64,000 nt of DNA from Cellulomonas fengjieae (GTDB taxonomy: Bacteria > Actinomycetota > Actinomycetes > Actinomycetales > Cellulomonadaceae), in NCBI RefSeq assembly GCF_018388465.1, contig NZ_CP074404.1, positions 2,108,001 through 2,172,000 of the forward strand. Direction: 5' to 3'. Below the pieces are notes generated by a model. It worked only from the letters and a program-made list of their open reading frames with translations. It was not told where the DNA came from and searched no databases. The stretch's first letter is position 1. Every line of letters begins with the position of its first letter. The translations under genes were made by a program, and so were the position numbers. This document shows, piece by piece, positions 28,487 through 37,612 of the stretch.

Positions 28487-30993
28487 GCGATCAGCGCCCG
28501 ACCCCCACCCGCCGGCTGCCGACGGCGGGGATGCCCGTCCCGGTCTCGACGTACCGGTTGCAGCTCGGCACCGACCTGACCCTCGACGACGCCGCCGCGC
28601 GCGTGCCGTACCTCGCGTCGCTCGGGGTGACGCACGTGTACCTGTCGCCGATCCTGCGGGCCGCTCCGGGGTCCACCCACGGCTACGACGTCGTCGACCA
28701 CGACGAGATCGCACCGGAGCTGGGCGGGCTCCCGGCGCTGCGGCGCCTGGCGACGGCCGCACACGACGCGGGCATGGGCCTCGTGCTGGACATCGTGCCC
28801 AACCACATGGCCGTCCCGACGCCCGTGTGGCACAACCGGGCGCTGTGGTCGGTGCTCGCCGAGGGCTCGGAGTCGCCCTACGCGGACTGGTTCGACGTGG
28901 ACTGGTCCGCGGGCGACGGCGCGGTGCTCATGCCGGTGCTCGGCGACCGCATCGGCGCCGTGCTGGGTCGCGACGAGCTGACCCTGGACGAGGTCGAGAT
29001 CCCCGGCGACGGCACGCGGACCGTGCTGCGCTACTACGACCACGTCTTCCCGGTCCGTCCGGGCACGGAGGCGCTGCCCCTGGCGGAGCTGGTGGACCGC
29101 CAGCACTACCGGCTGGCGTACTGGCGCGTTGCGGACGAGGAGCTGAACTACCGGCGGTTCTTCGACGTGGGCACCCTGGTCGCGCTCCGGGTGGAGGACC
29201 CCGCGGTGTTCGACGCGACCCACGCGCTGGTGCTGTCGCTGCTGGCCGACGGCACCATCGACGGCCTGCGCATCGACCACCCCGACGGCCTCGCCGACCC
29301 CGCCGGGTACCTCGCGCGGCTGCGCGAGGCGAGCGGTGGCGCCTGGGTGGTCGTCGAGAAGATCCTCGAGGGCGCCGAGACGCTCCCTCCCGACTGGGAG
29401 ACCGCCGGCAGCACGGGCTACGAGGCGCTGTGGCGGATCCAGGAGACGTTCATCGACCCCGGTGGCGCGGCCGTCCTCGGCGCCGTCATGCACCGGCTCA
29501 CCGGCGACACGTCCGACGCGTTCGCGGGCATGGCCGAGCAGGCCAAGCGCGAGATCGTCGACGGCCCGCTGTACGCCGAGGTGCACCGACTGACCTCGCT
29601 CGCGGCCGACATCTGCCGCGAGGACCTGCGCCTGCGTGACCACACGTGGCGGGCGCTCGAGGACTGCCTGATCGAGCTGCTCGTGGCGTTCGACCGTTAC
29701 CGCGCCTACGTCGTGCCGGGCGAGCCGGTGCACCCCGAGTCCCTCGAGGTCATGCTCACGGCCGCCTCGCACGCCCGGGCTCGGCTGTCCGAGGAGCGCA
29801 GCGAGACGATGGACGTCGTCGTCGACCTCCTGCTCGGACGCGAGGTGGGCAGCGCGGGACGCACCCGCGGTGCACGTCGCGACGAGCTGGTCGTGCGGTT
29901 CCAGCAGACGTGCGGCGCCGTGATGGCCAAGGGCGTCGAGGACACGGCGTTCTACCGCTGGACCCACCTGACCGGTCTCTGCGAGGTCGGCGGGTCGCCC
30001 GAGCAGTTCGCCCTGACACCCACGGACCTGTCCGCCTGGGCGGCCGAGATGCAGATGTCCGCACCGCTGGGCATGACGACGCTGTCCACGCACGACACCA
30101 AGCGGGGCGAGGACACCCGGGCTCGTCTCGGCGTCCTGAGCGAGCTGCCGCGCGAGTGGTCGGCGCTGGTCGACGCGCTGCGCGCCGCCTCCGCCCCGTA
30201 CCGCAGCGCGCTTCTCGACGGCCGGACGGAGTACCTGCTCTGGCAGACGCTGGCCGGCACCTGGACCGAGGAGGGCCCGATCGCCGAGGACCGCCTGGTC
30301 GAGTACCTGACCAAGGCGATCCGGGAGGCGAAGAGCCGCACCACCTGGACGGCACCGGACGAGCCGTACGAGCGCGCGGTGCTCGACGCCGCACGCCAGG
30401 CGCTCGTCGACCCGACCGTGGCCGAGCTGCTCGGCGGCTGGGAGGTCCGGACCCGGGACGCGGTCCGCGCCGCCACCCTGGGCACCAAGCTGGTCCAGCT
30501 CACCCTGCCGGGCATCCCCGACGTCTACCAGGGCTCGGAGGTCCCCAACCCGGTGCTGGTCGACCCGGACAACCGGCGCCCGGTCCCGCTCGACCCGCTG
30601 GTGGCCCGCCTTGCCCGGCTCGACGACGGCGCCGGGCCGCGCGACCTGGCCGACGAGAAGCTCCTCGTCACGTCCCGTGCGCTGCGTCTGCGCCGGTCGG
30701 TCCCGGAGGCCTTCGTCGGCCCGGACAGCGGCTTCCTGCCGCTGGCGCACTCGTCGGGCCACTCGCTGACCTACGCCCGCACGGTGGCCGGCGTGCCCCA
30801 GGTGGTCGTCGTCGCGACCCGGCTGGCGGCAGCGGTCGACCGGCTGGGCGGCTGGGCCGACCACACGGTCGCACTGCCCGACGGGCAGTGGCACGACGTG
30901 CTCACGGACCGACCCGTCGCCGGCGGCGTCGTGGACGTGGCTCCCCTGCTCGACCGACTTCCCGTGGCCCTGCTCGTCCGTTCGGAAGGCTGA
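28483..30993 (+). CDS. treY: Maltooligosyl trehalose synthase
   Basis: 836 residues. [19 protein letters not shown] at the start and [24 protein letters not shown] are TreY signatures; [12 protein letters not shown] carries the catalytic Asp, and [12 protein letters not shown] is also diagnostic. It converts the reducing-end alpha-1,4 bond of a maltooligosaccharide to the alpha,alpha-1,1 bond of maltooligosyl trehalose. It overlaps glgX by four bases and is followed after 8 bases by treZ. Confidence 0.96.
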   Translation: MSDQRPTPTRRLPTAGMPVPVSTYRLQLGTDLTLDDAAARVPYLASLGVTHVYLSPILRAAPGSTHGYDVVDHDEIAPELGGLPALRRLATAAHDAGMGLVLDIVPNHMAVPTPVWHNRALWSVLAEGSESPYADWFDVDWSAGDGAVLMPVLGDRIGAVLGRDELTLDEVEIPGDGTRTVLRYYDHVFPVRPGTEALPLAELVDRQHYRLAYWRVADEELNYRRFFDVGTLVALRVEDPAVFDATHALVLSLLADGTIDGLRIDHPDGLADPAGYLARLREASGGAWVVVEKILEGAETLPPDWETAGSTGYEALWRIQETFIDPGGAAVLGAVMHRLTGDTSDAFAGMAEQAKREIVDGPLYAEVHRLTSLAADICREDLRLRDHTWRALEDCLIELLVAFDRYRAYVVPGEPVHPESLEVMLTAASHARARLSEERSETMDVVVDLLLGREVGSAGRTRGARRDELVVRFQQTCGAVMAKGVEDTAFYRWTHLTGLCEVGGSPEQFALTPTDLSAWAAEMQMSAPLGMTTLSTHDTKRGEDTRARLGVLSELPREWSALVDALRAASAPYRSALLDGRTEYLLWQTLAGTWTEEGPIAEDRLVEYLTKAIREAKSRTTWTAPDEPYERAVLDAARQALVDPTVAELLGGWEVRTRDAVRAATLGTKLVQLTLPGIPDVYQGSEVPNPVLVDPDNRRPVPLDPLVARLARLDDGAGPRDLADEKLLVTSRALRLRRSVPEAFVGPDSGFLPLAHSSGHSLTYARTVAGVPQVVVVATRLAAAVDRLGGWADHTVALPDGQWHDVLTDRPVAGGVVDVAPLLDRLPVALLVRSEG

Positions 30994-31001
30994 CCGACCT
31001 C

Positions 31002-32780
31002 ATGATCCCCCGCGTCTGGGCCCCCTCGGCCACGCGTGTCGACCTCGTGCTCGGGGACGTCCGCGTCCCGTTGACCGCCGACGGCGAGTGGTGGGTCGGC
31101 GACACCGACCTGCCGCACGGCACGGACTACGCGTACTCGGTGGACGGGGGTCCGCCGCGTCCGGACCCGCGCAGCGCGTGGCAGCCCGACGGCGTGCACG
31201 GGGCGAGCCGCGTCTACGATCCCGGCACGTTCGCCTGGACCGACGACGGCTGGTCGGGCGTCGACGTGCGCGGGCACGTGGTCTACGAGCTGCACGTGGG
31301 GACGTTCACCCCCGGTGGCACGCTCGCGTCCGCCGTCGAGCACCTCGACGAGCTGGTGTCGCTGGGCGTCGACCTGGTCGAGCTCATGCCGGTGGCGCCG
31401 TTCAGCGGCGTGCACGGCTGGGGGTACGACGGCGTCTCCACGTTCGGGGTGCACGAGCCCTACGGCGGACCGGCCGGGCTGCAGGCGTTCGTCGACGCGG
31501 CGCACGCCCGGGGGCTCGGGGTCTGCCTCGACGTGGTGCACAACCACATGGGACCGTCCGGCAACTACCTCGGCGAGTTCGGGCCCTACTTCACGGACGC
31601 GCACGAGACGCCGTGGGGTACCGCGATCAACCTCGACGGCGAGGGCTCCCACGAGGTCCGCCGCTGGGTGTGCGACAGCGCGCTGCGCTGGTTCCGCGAC
31701 TTCCACGTCGACGCGCTGCGCCTGGACGCCGTGCACGCCCTCATCGACTTCTCCGACCGGCACGTGCTGGCCCAGCTCTCGGACGAGGTGGCCGCGCTCG
31801 CCGACACCCTGGGGCGGCCGCTGTCCCTCGTGGCGGAGTCCGACCTCAACGACCCCGTGTCGGTGACGCCGACGGCCGAGGGTGGTTGGGGCATGACCGC
31901 CCAGTGGGACGACGACGTGCACCATGCCGTGCACACGCTGGTCACGGGCGAGCGGCACGGCTACTACGGCGACTTCGGCTCGCCCGAGGTGCTCCGCAAG
32001 GCGCTCACCCGGGTGTTCGTGCACGACGGCGGCTACTCGACGTTCCGGGGGCGGGACTGGGGCCGCCCGGTGCCCCCGGAGACGGACGGGCACCGGTTCG
32101 TCGCCGCGGCCTCCACGCACGACCAGGTGGGCAACCGTGCGCTCGGGGACCGCCCGTCCGCGCGGCTCGACCCGGGCGGGTTGGCCGCCGAGGCGGCGCT
32201 GGTCCTGCTGTCACCCTTCACCCCGATGCTGTTCATGGGCGAGGAGTGGGGCGCCCGCACGCCGTGGCAGTACTTCACCGACCACCCGGATCCCGAGCTC
32301 GCCGCTGCCGTCCGTGACGGTCGGCGCCGCGAGTTCGGCGGGCACGGGTGGGACGCGGTCTACGGCGGCGAGATCGAGGTGCCCGACCCGCAGTCCCCCG
32401 AGACGTTCCGCGCGAGCGTCCTGGACCGCACCGAGCTGGACGACCCCGCCCACCCGGAGCACGCCCGCCTGCGGGAGTGGTACCGGTCCCTGATCGCCCT
32501 GCGCCGAGCCGTCCCGGACCTCGCCTCCGGGGACCGGTCCACCACGGACCTCGTGTGGGGCGGGTCGGGCCAGGGCGACGGGCCCTGGGACGGCTGGCTC
32601 GTGCTGCACCGCGGGGGCGCCCGGGTGGTGGTCAACCTGTCGGACCAGCCCGCCGCCGTCCCGGTGCAGACGCAGCGGCCGGTCGAGGTCGTGGCGGCCT
32701 GGGACCCCGCGGTGGTCGAGCAGACCCCCGGCGGCGCGCTCGTGACGGCCTCCCCCAGGTCGGTCGTGGTCCTGGCCTGA
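31002..32780 (+). CDS. treZ: Malto-oligosyltrehalose trehalohydrolase
   Basis: 592 residues, GH13. LDVVHNHMGPSGNYL, DALRLDAVHAL (nucleophile Asp), VAESDLN (acid/base Glu) and STHDQVGNRALGDR mark TreZ. It releases free trehalose from maltooligosyl trehalose, completing glgX-treY-treZ. In actinobacteria trehalose serves as stress protectant and envelope precursor. A hairpin terminator follows. Confidence 0.96.
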   Translation: MIPRVWAPSATRVDLVLGDVRVPLTADGEWWVGDTDLPHGTDYAYSVDGGPPRPDPRSAWQPDGVHGASRVYDPGTFAWTDDGWSGVDVRGHVVYELHVGTFTPGGTLASAVEHLDELVSLGVDLVELMPVAPFSGVHGWGYDGVSTFGVHEPYGGPAGLQAFVDAAHARGLGVCLDVVHNHMGPSGNYLGEFGPYFTDAHETPWGTAINLDGEGSHEVRRWVCDSALRWFRDFHVDALRLDAVHALIDFSDRHVLAQLSDEVAALADTLGRPLSLVAESDLNDPVSVTPTAEGGWGMTAQWDDDVHHAVHTLVTGERHGYYGDFGSPEVLRKALTRVFVHDGGYSTFRGRDWGRPVPPETDGHRFVAAASTHDQVGNRALGDRPSARLDPGGLAAEAALVLLSPFTPMLFMGEEWGARTPWQYFTDHPDPELAAAVRDGRRREFGGHGWDAVYGGEIEVPDPQSPETFRASVLDRTELDDPAHPEHARLREWYRSLIALRRAVPDLASGDRSTTDLVWGGSGQGDGPWDGWLVLHRGGARVVVNLSDQPAAVPVQTQRPVEVVAAWDPAVVEQTPGGALVTASPRSVVVLA

Positions 32781-32802
32781 CCGGCGATCCCCGCCCGGGC
32801 GC

Positions 32803-32823
32803 CGGCCGACGAACGGTCGGCCG
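32803..32823. terminator. Bidirectional hairpin terminator
   Basis: Perfect 8-bp stem CGGCCGAC (32803-32810) / GTCGGCCG (32816-32823), 5-base loop, between the convergent ends of treZ and zapE. Confidence 0.6.
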
Positions 32824-32831
32824 CGGGTCGG

Positions 32832-33863
32832 TCAGCCGACCAGGGCGGCGCCGTCCGCGGCGAGCGAGCCGAGGCGGGACAGCGCGCGGTAGTACTTCTT
32901 GCGGTACCCGCCGGCGAGCATGTCGGCCGGGAACAGGTCCTTCGCCTGCGTGCCGCCGAGCAGCACCGGCACGTCGCGGTCGTAGAGCCGGTCGACGAGC
33001 ACGACGAGCCGCAGCGCGACGTCCTGCGTCGGGACGGCCTGGACGCCGGTCAGCGCCACCAGGCCGACGCCGTCGAGCAGCGCGCCGTAGCGGCTGGGGT
33101 GCACGGTGGCCAGGTGGGCGAGCAGGTCCGTGAAGTCGTCGAGCGTCGCATCGGGGCGGTCTGCGGCAGCGGCACGGACCTCGTCGTCACGCAGCCCCTG
33201 GACGTCCGTGCGGACCGAGCGGTGCCGGTAGTCCTCCCCGTCCACCCGCACGACCTCGAACCGCGACGCGAGCGCCTGGATCTCGCGCAGGAAGTCGTCG
33301 GCCGCGAACCGGCCCTCGCCCAGCGACCCCGGCAGCGTGTTCGACGTCGCCGCGAGCGCGACACCCCGGTCGGCCAGCTCCCGCAGCAGGCGGGACATCA
33401 GAACGGTGTCCCCGGGGTCGTCCAGCTCGAACTCGTCGATGCACACCAGGCGGCGTCGGGCCAGGGCCTCGACGGTCGGCAGGAACCCGAGGGCTCCGAC
33501 CAGGTTGGTGTACTCGACGAAGGTCCCGTAGGCCGCCTGGTCGACGCCGACGCCGACGGCGTGGGCGAGCGATGCGAGCAGGTGGGTCTTGCCGACCCCG
33601 AACCCACCGTCGAGGTAGACCGCCGGAGCCGCCGTCCGGCCGCGCTTCCAGAACGGCGTCTTCTGCGACCTGCGCCGGACCTGCTCCGCGACGGAGGACA
33701 GCCTCGTGACGGCGGCCTGCTGGGACGGGTGCGCGGGATCTGGCCGGTAGGTCGCGAACGACTCGGCGGCGAAGTGGCGCGGCGGGACGAGCTCGGCCAG
33801 GAGGCGGTCCGGTGGCACGACCGGCCGACGCCGGGTCAGGCTGGGGGCACCACCGGATGTCAC
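32832..33863 (-). CDS. zapE: ZapE/AFG1-family ATPase
   Basis: 343 residues. Walker A GGFGVGKTHLLAS, Walker B LVCIDEFELDDPGDT and ATSNTLPGSLGEGRFAADDFL are the AFG1/ZapE signature. In E. coli ZapE is a cell-division ATPase that acts on the Z-ring; mitochondrial AFG1 is involved in protein quality control. The GTG start at 33863 gives the normal family length; the frame extends upstream but only with arginine-rich nonsense. Confidence 0.92.
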   Translation of the reverse strand: MTSGGAPSLTRRRPVVPPDRLLAELVPPRHFAAESFATYRPDPAHPSQQAAVTRLSSVAEQVRRRSQKTPFWKRGRTAAPAVYLDGGFGVGKTHLLASLAHAVGVGVDQAAYGTFVEYTNLVGALGFLPTVEALARRRLVCIDEFELDDPGDTVLMSRLLRELADRGVALAATSNTLPGSLGEGRFAADDFLREIQALASRFEVVRVDGEDYRHRSVRTDVQGLRDDEVRAAAADRPDATLDDFTDLLAHLATVHPSRYGALLDGVGLVALTGVQAVPTQDVALRLVVLVDRLYDRDVPVLLGGTQAKDLFPADMLAGGYRKKYYRALSRLGSLAADGAALVG

Positions 33864-34003
33864 GATCGAGCAGCCTACGTCGCCGCGTGGGCGACGGGGT
33901 GCCCCGCACGGCGTGCTGGACGGTCGTCCCACATGTCGACCGCCCGATCTCACGTGCCGGACGCCCTCTCCCGCGCGACCGTGCCGCGTGACAACCTCGT
34001 CGG
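33864..34003. other. Divergent promoter region, zapE / sulfate assimilation
   Basis: 140 bases between zapE and the cysteine leader peptide. Apart from the weak -10 at 33992-33997 no recognisable element was seen. Confidence 0.4.
33992..33997 (+). promoter_or_regulatory. Possible -10 box of the cysteine leader transcript
   Basis: CAACCT is a weak TAnnnT-like hexamer, but it ends exactly seven bases before the GTG of the leader peptide, which is where a -10 must lie if transcription starts on that codon (leaderless mRNA). No good -35 is present. Confidence 0.3.
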
Positions 34004-34105
34004 GTGATCGCCCCCGGGTTCCGCCTCTCGTCGCTGTGTGCGTGCTCCTGCGCGCGCACCGTCGCCGCGGACCTGTGCGTGTGCTGCTGTCCGCGGAGCA
34101 ACTGA
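34004..34105 (+). CDS. Cysteine-rich leader peptide of the sulfate assimilation operon
   Basis: A 33-codon frame starting with GTG, with seven Cys codons: positions 12, 14, 16, 25, 27, 28 and 29 (LCACSCA and LCVCCC). A stop codon (33989-33991) closes the frame just upstream, so this GTG is the only start. No ribosome binding site precedes it, consistent with a leaderless message. Cysteine is normally near 1 percent of residues. Short polycysteine frames upstream of sulfur genes are known in mycobacteria as cysteine-responsive attenuators. Here it precedes the sulfite reductase start by 105 bases, across a hairpin that covers part of that gene's ribosome binding site. Expected role: ribosome stalling at Cys codons when cysteinyl-tRNA is scarce. 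Confidence 0.78.
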   Translation: MIAPGFRLSSLCACSCARTVAADLCVCCCPRSN

Positions 34106-34142
34106 CCCGCCCCACGTCCCCCTCGGGCGCGCGGTCTGCGTC

Positions 34143-34199
34143 CCGGAGAACCGTTCCCCCACGGAGCGGTGGGTGCAGGCGCACGTCCATGTTCTCCGG
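34143..34199 (+). promoter_or_regulatory. RBS-sequestering hairpin of the sulfate assimilation operon
   Basis: CCGGAGAAC (34143-34151) pairs perfectly with GTTCTCCGG (34191-34199). The right arm runs into the ribosome binding site GGAGGTG (34198-34204) of the sulfite reductase gene. Inside the loop CCCAC and GTGGG (near 34158-34173) can form a smaller stem. CGGAG at 34094-34098, just after the Cys codons, is an alternative partner for CTCCG in the same right arm, so leader translation could shift the pairing. Confidence 0.6.
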
Positions 34200-34210
34200 A
34201 GGTGCGCCCG

Positions 34211-35869
34211 ATGGCGCAGACCAGGATCGCCCCGCCCGCAGCTCGTGCCGAGGGCCAGTGGGCCTTCGACCAGCGTGAGCCCCTCAACGGGAACGAGAAG
34301 TTCAAGCAGGACGACGACGGCCTGAACGTCCGCCACCGGATCGAGACGGTGTACTCCCGGGACGGCTTCGCGTCGATCGCGCCTGAGGACCTGCGCGGGC
34401 GGATGCGCTGGTGGGGGCTCTACACGCAGCGCAAGCCGGGCATCGACGGCGGCAGGACGGCGACGCTCGAGCCGCACGAGCTCGACGACGAGTTCTTCAT
34501 GCTGCGGGTCCGCTGCGACGGCGGTGCGCTCAGCCTCGAGCAGCTGCGGGTCATCTCCCAGGTGTCCGTCGAGTTCGGACGCGGGACCGCGGACATCACG
34601 GACCGGCAGAACATCCAGCTGCACTGGATCCGCATCGAGGACGTGCCGGAGATCTGGCGCCGCCTCGAGGCCACCGGGCTGAGCACGCAGGAGGCCTGCG
34701 GCGACACGCCGCGCGTCATCCTCGGCTCCCCCGTCGCCGGGGTCGCGGCCGACGAGATCATCGACGGCACCCCGGCGATCCGCGAGATCGCGGAGCGGTA
34801 CATCGGCGACCCGGCGTTCTCCAACCTGCCCCGCAAGTTCAAGACGGCGATCAGCGGCTCGCCGCACCACGACGTCGCGCACGAGATCAACGACGTGGCC
34901 TTCGTCGGCGTCGTGCACCCCGAGCTGGGACCCGGCTTCGACGTGTGGGTCGGCGGTGCGTTGTCCACCAACCCGAAGCTCGGCGTCCGGCTGGGCGCGT
35001 TCGTCACGCTCGACCAGGTGCCGGAGGTGTGGACCGGCGTCGTCGGCATCTTCCGCGACTACGGCTACCGCCGGCTGCGCACGCGGGCCCGACTGAAGTT
35101 CCTGGTCGCGGACTGGGGGGCCGAGCTGTTCCGGCAGGTGCTGGAGGGCGAGTACCTGGGCTGGACGATGGCCGACGGGCCTGCGCCGCCCCCGCCGCCG
35201 ACCGGTCGGCGCGACCACGTGGGCGTGCACCCGCAGAAGGACGGGCGCTTCTACGTCGGCGTCGCGCCCACCGTCGGCCGCATCTCCGGTGAGCTGCTCG
35301 GGCAGGTCGCCGACCTGGTCGAGGCCGCCGGTTCCGGTCGGCTGCGCCTGACCGTCGAGCAGAAGCTCGTCGTCCTGGACGTGCCGCCCGACCGGGTCGA
35401 CGCCCTGGTCGACGGGCTCGAGGCGGCGGGGCTGCCCGTGCGGACGGCCTCCACGTTCCGGCGCGGCACCATGGCCTGCACCGGGATCGAGTTCTGCAAG
35501 CTCGCCATCGTCGAGACCAAGGCGCGCGCCACGCACCTGATCGGTGAGCTGGAGGACCGCCTGCCCACCTTCGACCAGCCCATCACCATCAACCTCAACG
35601 GCTGCCCCAACTCGTGCGCCCGGATCCAGACCGCCGACATCGGCCTCAAGGGCGCGCTGGCTGGCGGCGAGGACGGCTACCAGGTGCACCTCGGCGGCGG
35701 GCTCGGCCTGACCAGCGGGCTCGGCAAGACGCTGCGCGGTCTGCGGGTGCCCGCCGAGGAGCTCCCCGACTACATCGAGCGCGTGACGCGCAGGTTCGAC
35801 GAGCAGCGCCTCGAGGGCGAGCTGTTCGCGCAGTGGACCCAGCGGGCGGACGAGGAGGACCTGCGATGA
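34211..35869 (+). CDS. sir: Ferredoxin-dependent sulfite reductase (nitrite/sulfite reductase family)
   Basis: 552 residues with two nitrite/sulfite-reductase ferredoxin-like half domains. The coupled siroheme-[4Fe-4S] ligands are Cys423, Cys429, Cys465 and Cys469 (CTGIEFC and NGCPNSC). It reduces sulfite to sulfide with six electrons; the sulfate-assimilation context rules for sulfite rather than nitrite. The start ATG follows GGAGGTG, which is part of the leader hairpin. Its stop overlaps the next start (ATGA), beginning a six-gene coupled operon. Confidence 0.93.
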   Translation: MAQTRIAPPAARAEGQWAFDQREPLNGNEKFKQDDDGLNVRHRIETVYSRDGFASIAPEDLRGRMRWWGLYTQRKPGIDGGRTATLEPHELDDEFFMLRVRCDGGALSLEQLRVISQVSVEFGRGTADITDRQNIQLHWIRIEDVPEIWRRLEATGLSTQEACGDTPRVILGSPVAGVAADEIIDGTPAIREIAERYIGDPAFSNLPRKFKTAISGSPHHDVAHEINDVAFVGVVHPELGPGFDVWVGGALSTNPKLGVRLGAFVTLDQVPEVWTGVVGIFRDYGYRRLRTRARLKFLVADWGAELFRQVLEGEYLGWTMADGPAPPPPPTGRRDHVGVHPQKDGRFYVGVAPTVGRISGELLGQVADLVEAAGSGRLRLTVEQKLVVLDVPPDRVDALVDGLEAAGLPVRTASTFRRGTMACTGIEFCKLAIVETKARATHLIGELEDRLPTFDQPITINLNGCPNSCARIQTADIGLKGALAGGEDGYQVHLGGGLGLTSGLGKTLRGLRVPAEELPDYIERVTRRFDEQRLEGELFAQWTQRADEEDLR

Positions 35870-36024
35870 GCGCGAGCAGCTCCGAGCGAGCGGTCCCCTA
35901 CTACTGCCCGTTCTGCGCGAGCGAGGACCTGTGGCCCGCCGGCGAGAAGCACGGCGAGTGGGAGTGCCGCTCGTGCACCCGGGCCTTCGGTCTGCGGTTC
36001 GTCGGGCTGGTGGCGCGGTCATGA
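35866..36024 (+). CDS. Small zinc-ribbon protein of the sulfate assimilation operon
   Basis: 52 residues. YYCPFCASEDLW and WECRSCTRAF give two CxxC pairs 20 residues apart, a zinc-ribbon layout. It overlaps the sulfite reductase and cysH genes by four bases each. Small frames of this sort occur at this place in other actinobacterial sulfur operons; function is unknown, perhaps metal or Fe-S/siroheme handling for its neighbours (inference). Confidence 0.82.
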   Translation: MSASSSERAVPYYCPFCASEDLWPAGEKHGEWECRSCTRAFGLRFVGLVARS

Positions 36025-36710
36025 TCACCACCGACCTGCGAGGGCTGGCCGAGCAGGCGGGCCGCGACCTGGAGGGCGCGCACCCCGCGGACGTCCTGCG
36101 GTGGGCGGCGGGGATGTTCGAGTCCGACCTCGTCCTCGCCTCCTCGATGGGCGACGAGGTGCTCGTGCACCTCGCTGCGGCGACCGTGCCCGGCATCGAC
36201 GTCATCTTCCTCGACACCGGCTACCACTTCGCCGAGACGCTCGGTACTCGCGACTACTACGCCGACTTCACGAGCATCTCCCTGCGCACGGTCCTGCCGC
36301 TGCACACGGTCGCCGAGCAGGACGCGGTGCACGGTGCCCGGCTGCACGACCGCGACCCGAACCTCTGCTGCGCGCTGCGCAAGGTCGAGCCGCTGGAACG
36401 CGGGCTGGCGCCGTACACCGCCTGGATCAGCGGGATGCGCCGCGAGGACGCCCCGACCCGCACGGACATCACCGTCGTCGGCTGGGACGCCCGACGGGGC
36501 AAGGTCAAGCTCAACCCCCTGGCCGCGTGGACGCAGGCCGACGTGGACTCCTACGTCGCGGAGCACCACGTGGTGCTCAACCCGTTGCGCCAGGCGGGGT
36601 ACGCCTCCATCGGCTGCGCCCCCTGCACGCGAGCCGTCGCGCCCGGCGAGGACCCACGCGCGGGCCGCTGGTCCGGCACCTCCAAGACCGAATGCGGGTT
36701 GCACACATGA
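36021..36710 (+). CDS. cysH: Assimilatory adenylyl-sulfate (APS) reductase
   Basis: 229 residues, PAPS/APS reductase fold. LASSMGDEVLVH is the nucleotide-binding loop, and KTECGLH at the C-terminus carries the catalytic Cys. Cys116-Cys117 (NLCCALRK) and Cys199/Cys202 (GCAPC) are the four ligands of the [4Fe-4S] cluster found in the APS-using type; with no cysC (APS kinase) in the operon, APS is the likely substrate. It yields sulfite and AMP using a thioredoxin-like donor. Overlaps both neighbours by four bases. Confidence 0.94.
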   Translation: MITTDLRGLAEQAGRDLEGAHPADVLRWAAGMFESDLVLASSMGDEVLVHLAAATVPGIDVIFLDTGYHFAETLGTRDYYADFTSISLRTVLPLHTVAEQDAVHGARLHDRDPNLCCALRKVEPLERGLAPYTAWISGMRREDAPTRTDITVVGWDARRGKVKLNPLAAWTQADVDSYVAEHHVVLNPLRQAGYASIGCAPCTRAVAPGEDPRAGRWSGTSKTECGLHT

Positions 36711-37612
36711 GCACCGTCACGACCCTCACCCAGCTCGACGCCCTGGAGTCCGAGGGCATCCACGTGATGCGCGAGGTGGCGGGCGAGTTCGAGCGCCCGG
36801 TCCTGCTGTTCAGCGGCGGCAAGGACTCGATCGTCATGCTCCACCTGGCACGCAAGGCGTTCTGGCCGGCCCCCGTGCCGTTCTCGCTCATGCACGTCGA
36901 CACCGGGCACAACTTCCCCGAGGTCATCGAGTACCGCGACCGCGTCGTGGCCGAGCACGGCCTGCGGCTCGTGGTGGCCAGCGTCCAGGACGCCATCGAC
37001 GACGGCCGCGTCGCGGAGCGCACGGACGGCTCCCGCAACCCGCTGCAGACCGTCCCCCTGCTCGACGCGATCACCGCGCACCGGTTCGACGCGGTGTTCG
37101 GCGGCGGCCGTCGCGACGAGGAGAAGGCGCGCGCCAAGGAGCGGGTCTTCTCGCTGCGCGACGAGTTCGGCCAGTGGGACCCCCGCCGCCAGCGACCCGA
37201 GCTGTGGGATCTCTACAACGGTCGGCACAGGGTCGGCGAGCACGTGCGGGTCTTCCCGCTGTCCAACTGGACCGAGCTGGACGTCTGGCGGTACATCGAG
37301 CGCGAGCGGATCGAGCTGCCGGCGATCTACTACTCCCACCGGCGCGAGGTGTTCCTGCGCGACGGCATGTGGCTGGCGCCGGGCGGCTGGGGCGGTCCAC
37401 GGGCCGACGAGGCGCTCCAGGTGCGCACCGTCCGGTACCGGACCGTCGGCGACATGAGCTGCACGGGCGCCGTCGAGTCGACCGCGTCGACCGTCCCCGA
37501 GGTCATCGCCGAGGTCGGCGCCAGCCGCCTGACCGAGCGCGGCGCCACACGCGCCGACGACCGCGCGTCGGAGGCCGCGATGGAGGACCGCAAGCGCGAG
37601 GGGTACTTCTGA
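36707..37612 (+). CDS. cysD: Sulfate adenylyltransferase subunit 2
   Basis: 301 residues. VLLFSGGKDSIVMLHLA is the PP-loop, and FGGGRRDEEKARAKERVFS and the C-terminal RKREGYF are CysD hallmarks. With CysN it makes APS from sulfate and ATP. The start overlaps the cysH stop (ATGA); the stop shares one base with the cysN start (TGATG). Confidence 0.96.
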   Translation: MSTVTTLTQLDALESEGIHVMREVAGEFERPVLLFSGGKDSIVMLHLARKAFWPAPVPFSLMHVDTGHNFPEVIEYRDRVVAEHGLRLVVASVQDAIDDGRVAERTDGSRNPLQTVPLLDAITAHRFDAVFGGGRRDEEKARAKERVFSLRDEFGQWDPRRQRPELWDLYNGRHRVGEHVRVFPLSNWTELDVWRYIERERIELPAIYYSHRREVFLRDGMWLAPGGWGGPRADEALQVRTVRYRTVGDMSCTGAVESTASTVPEVIAEVGASRLTERGATRADDRASEAAMEDRKREGYF

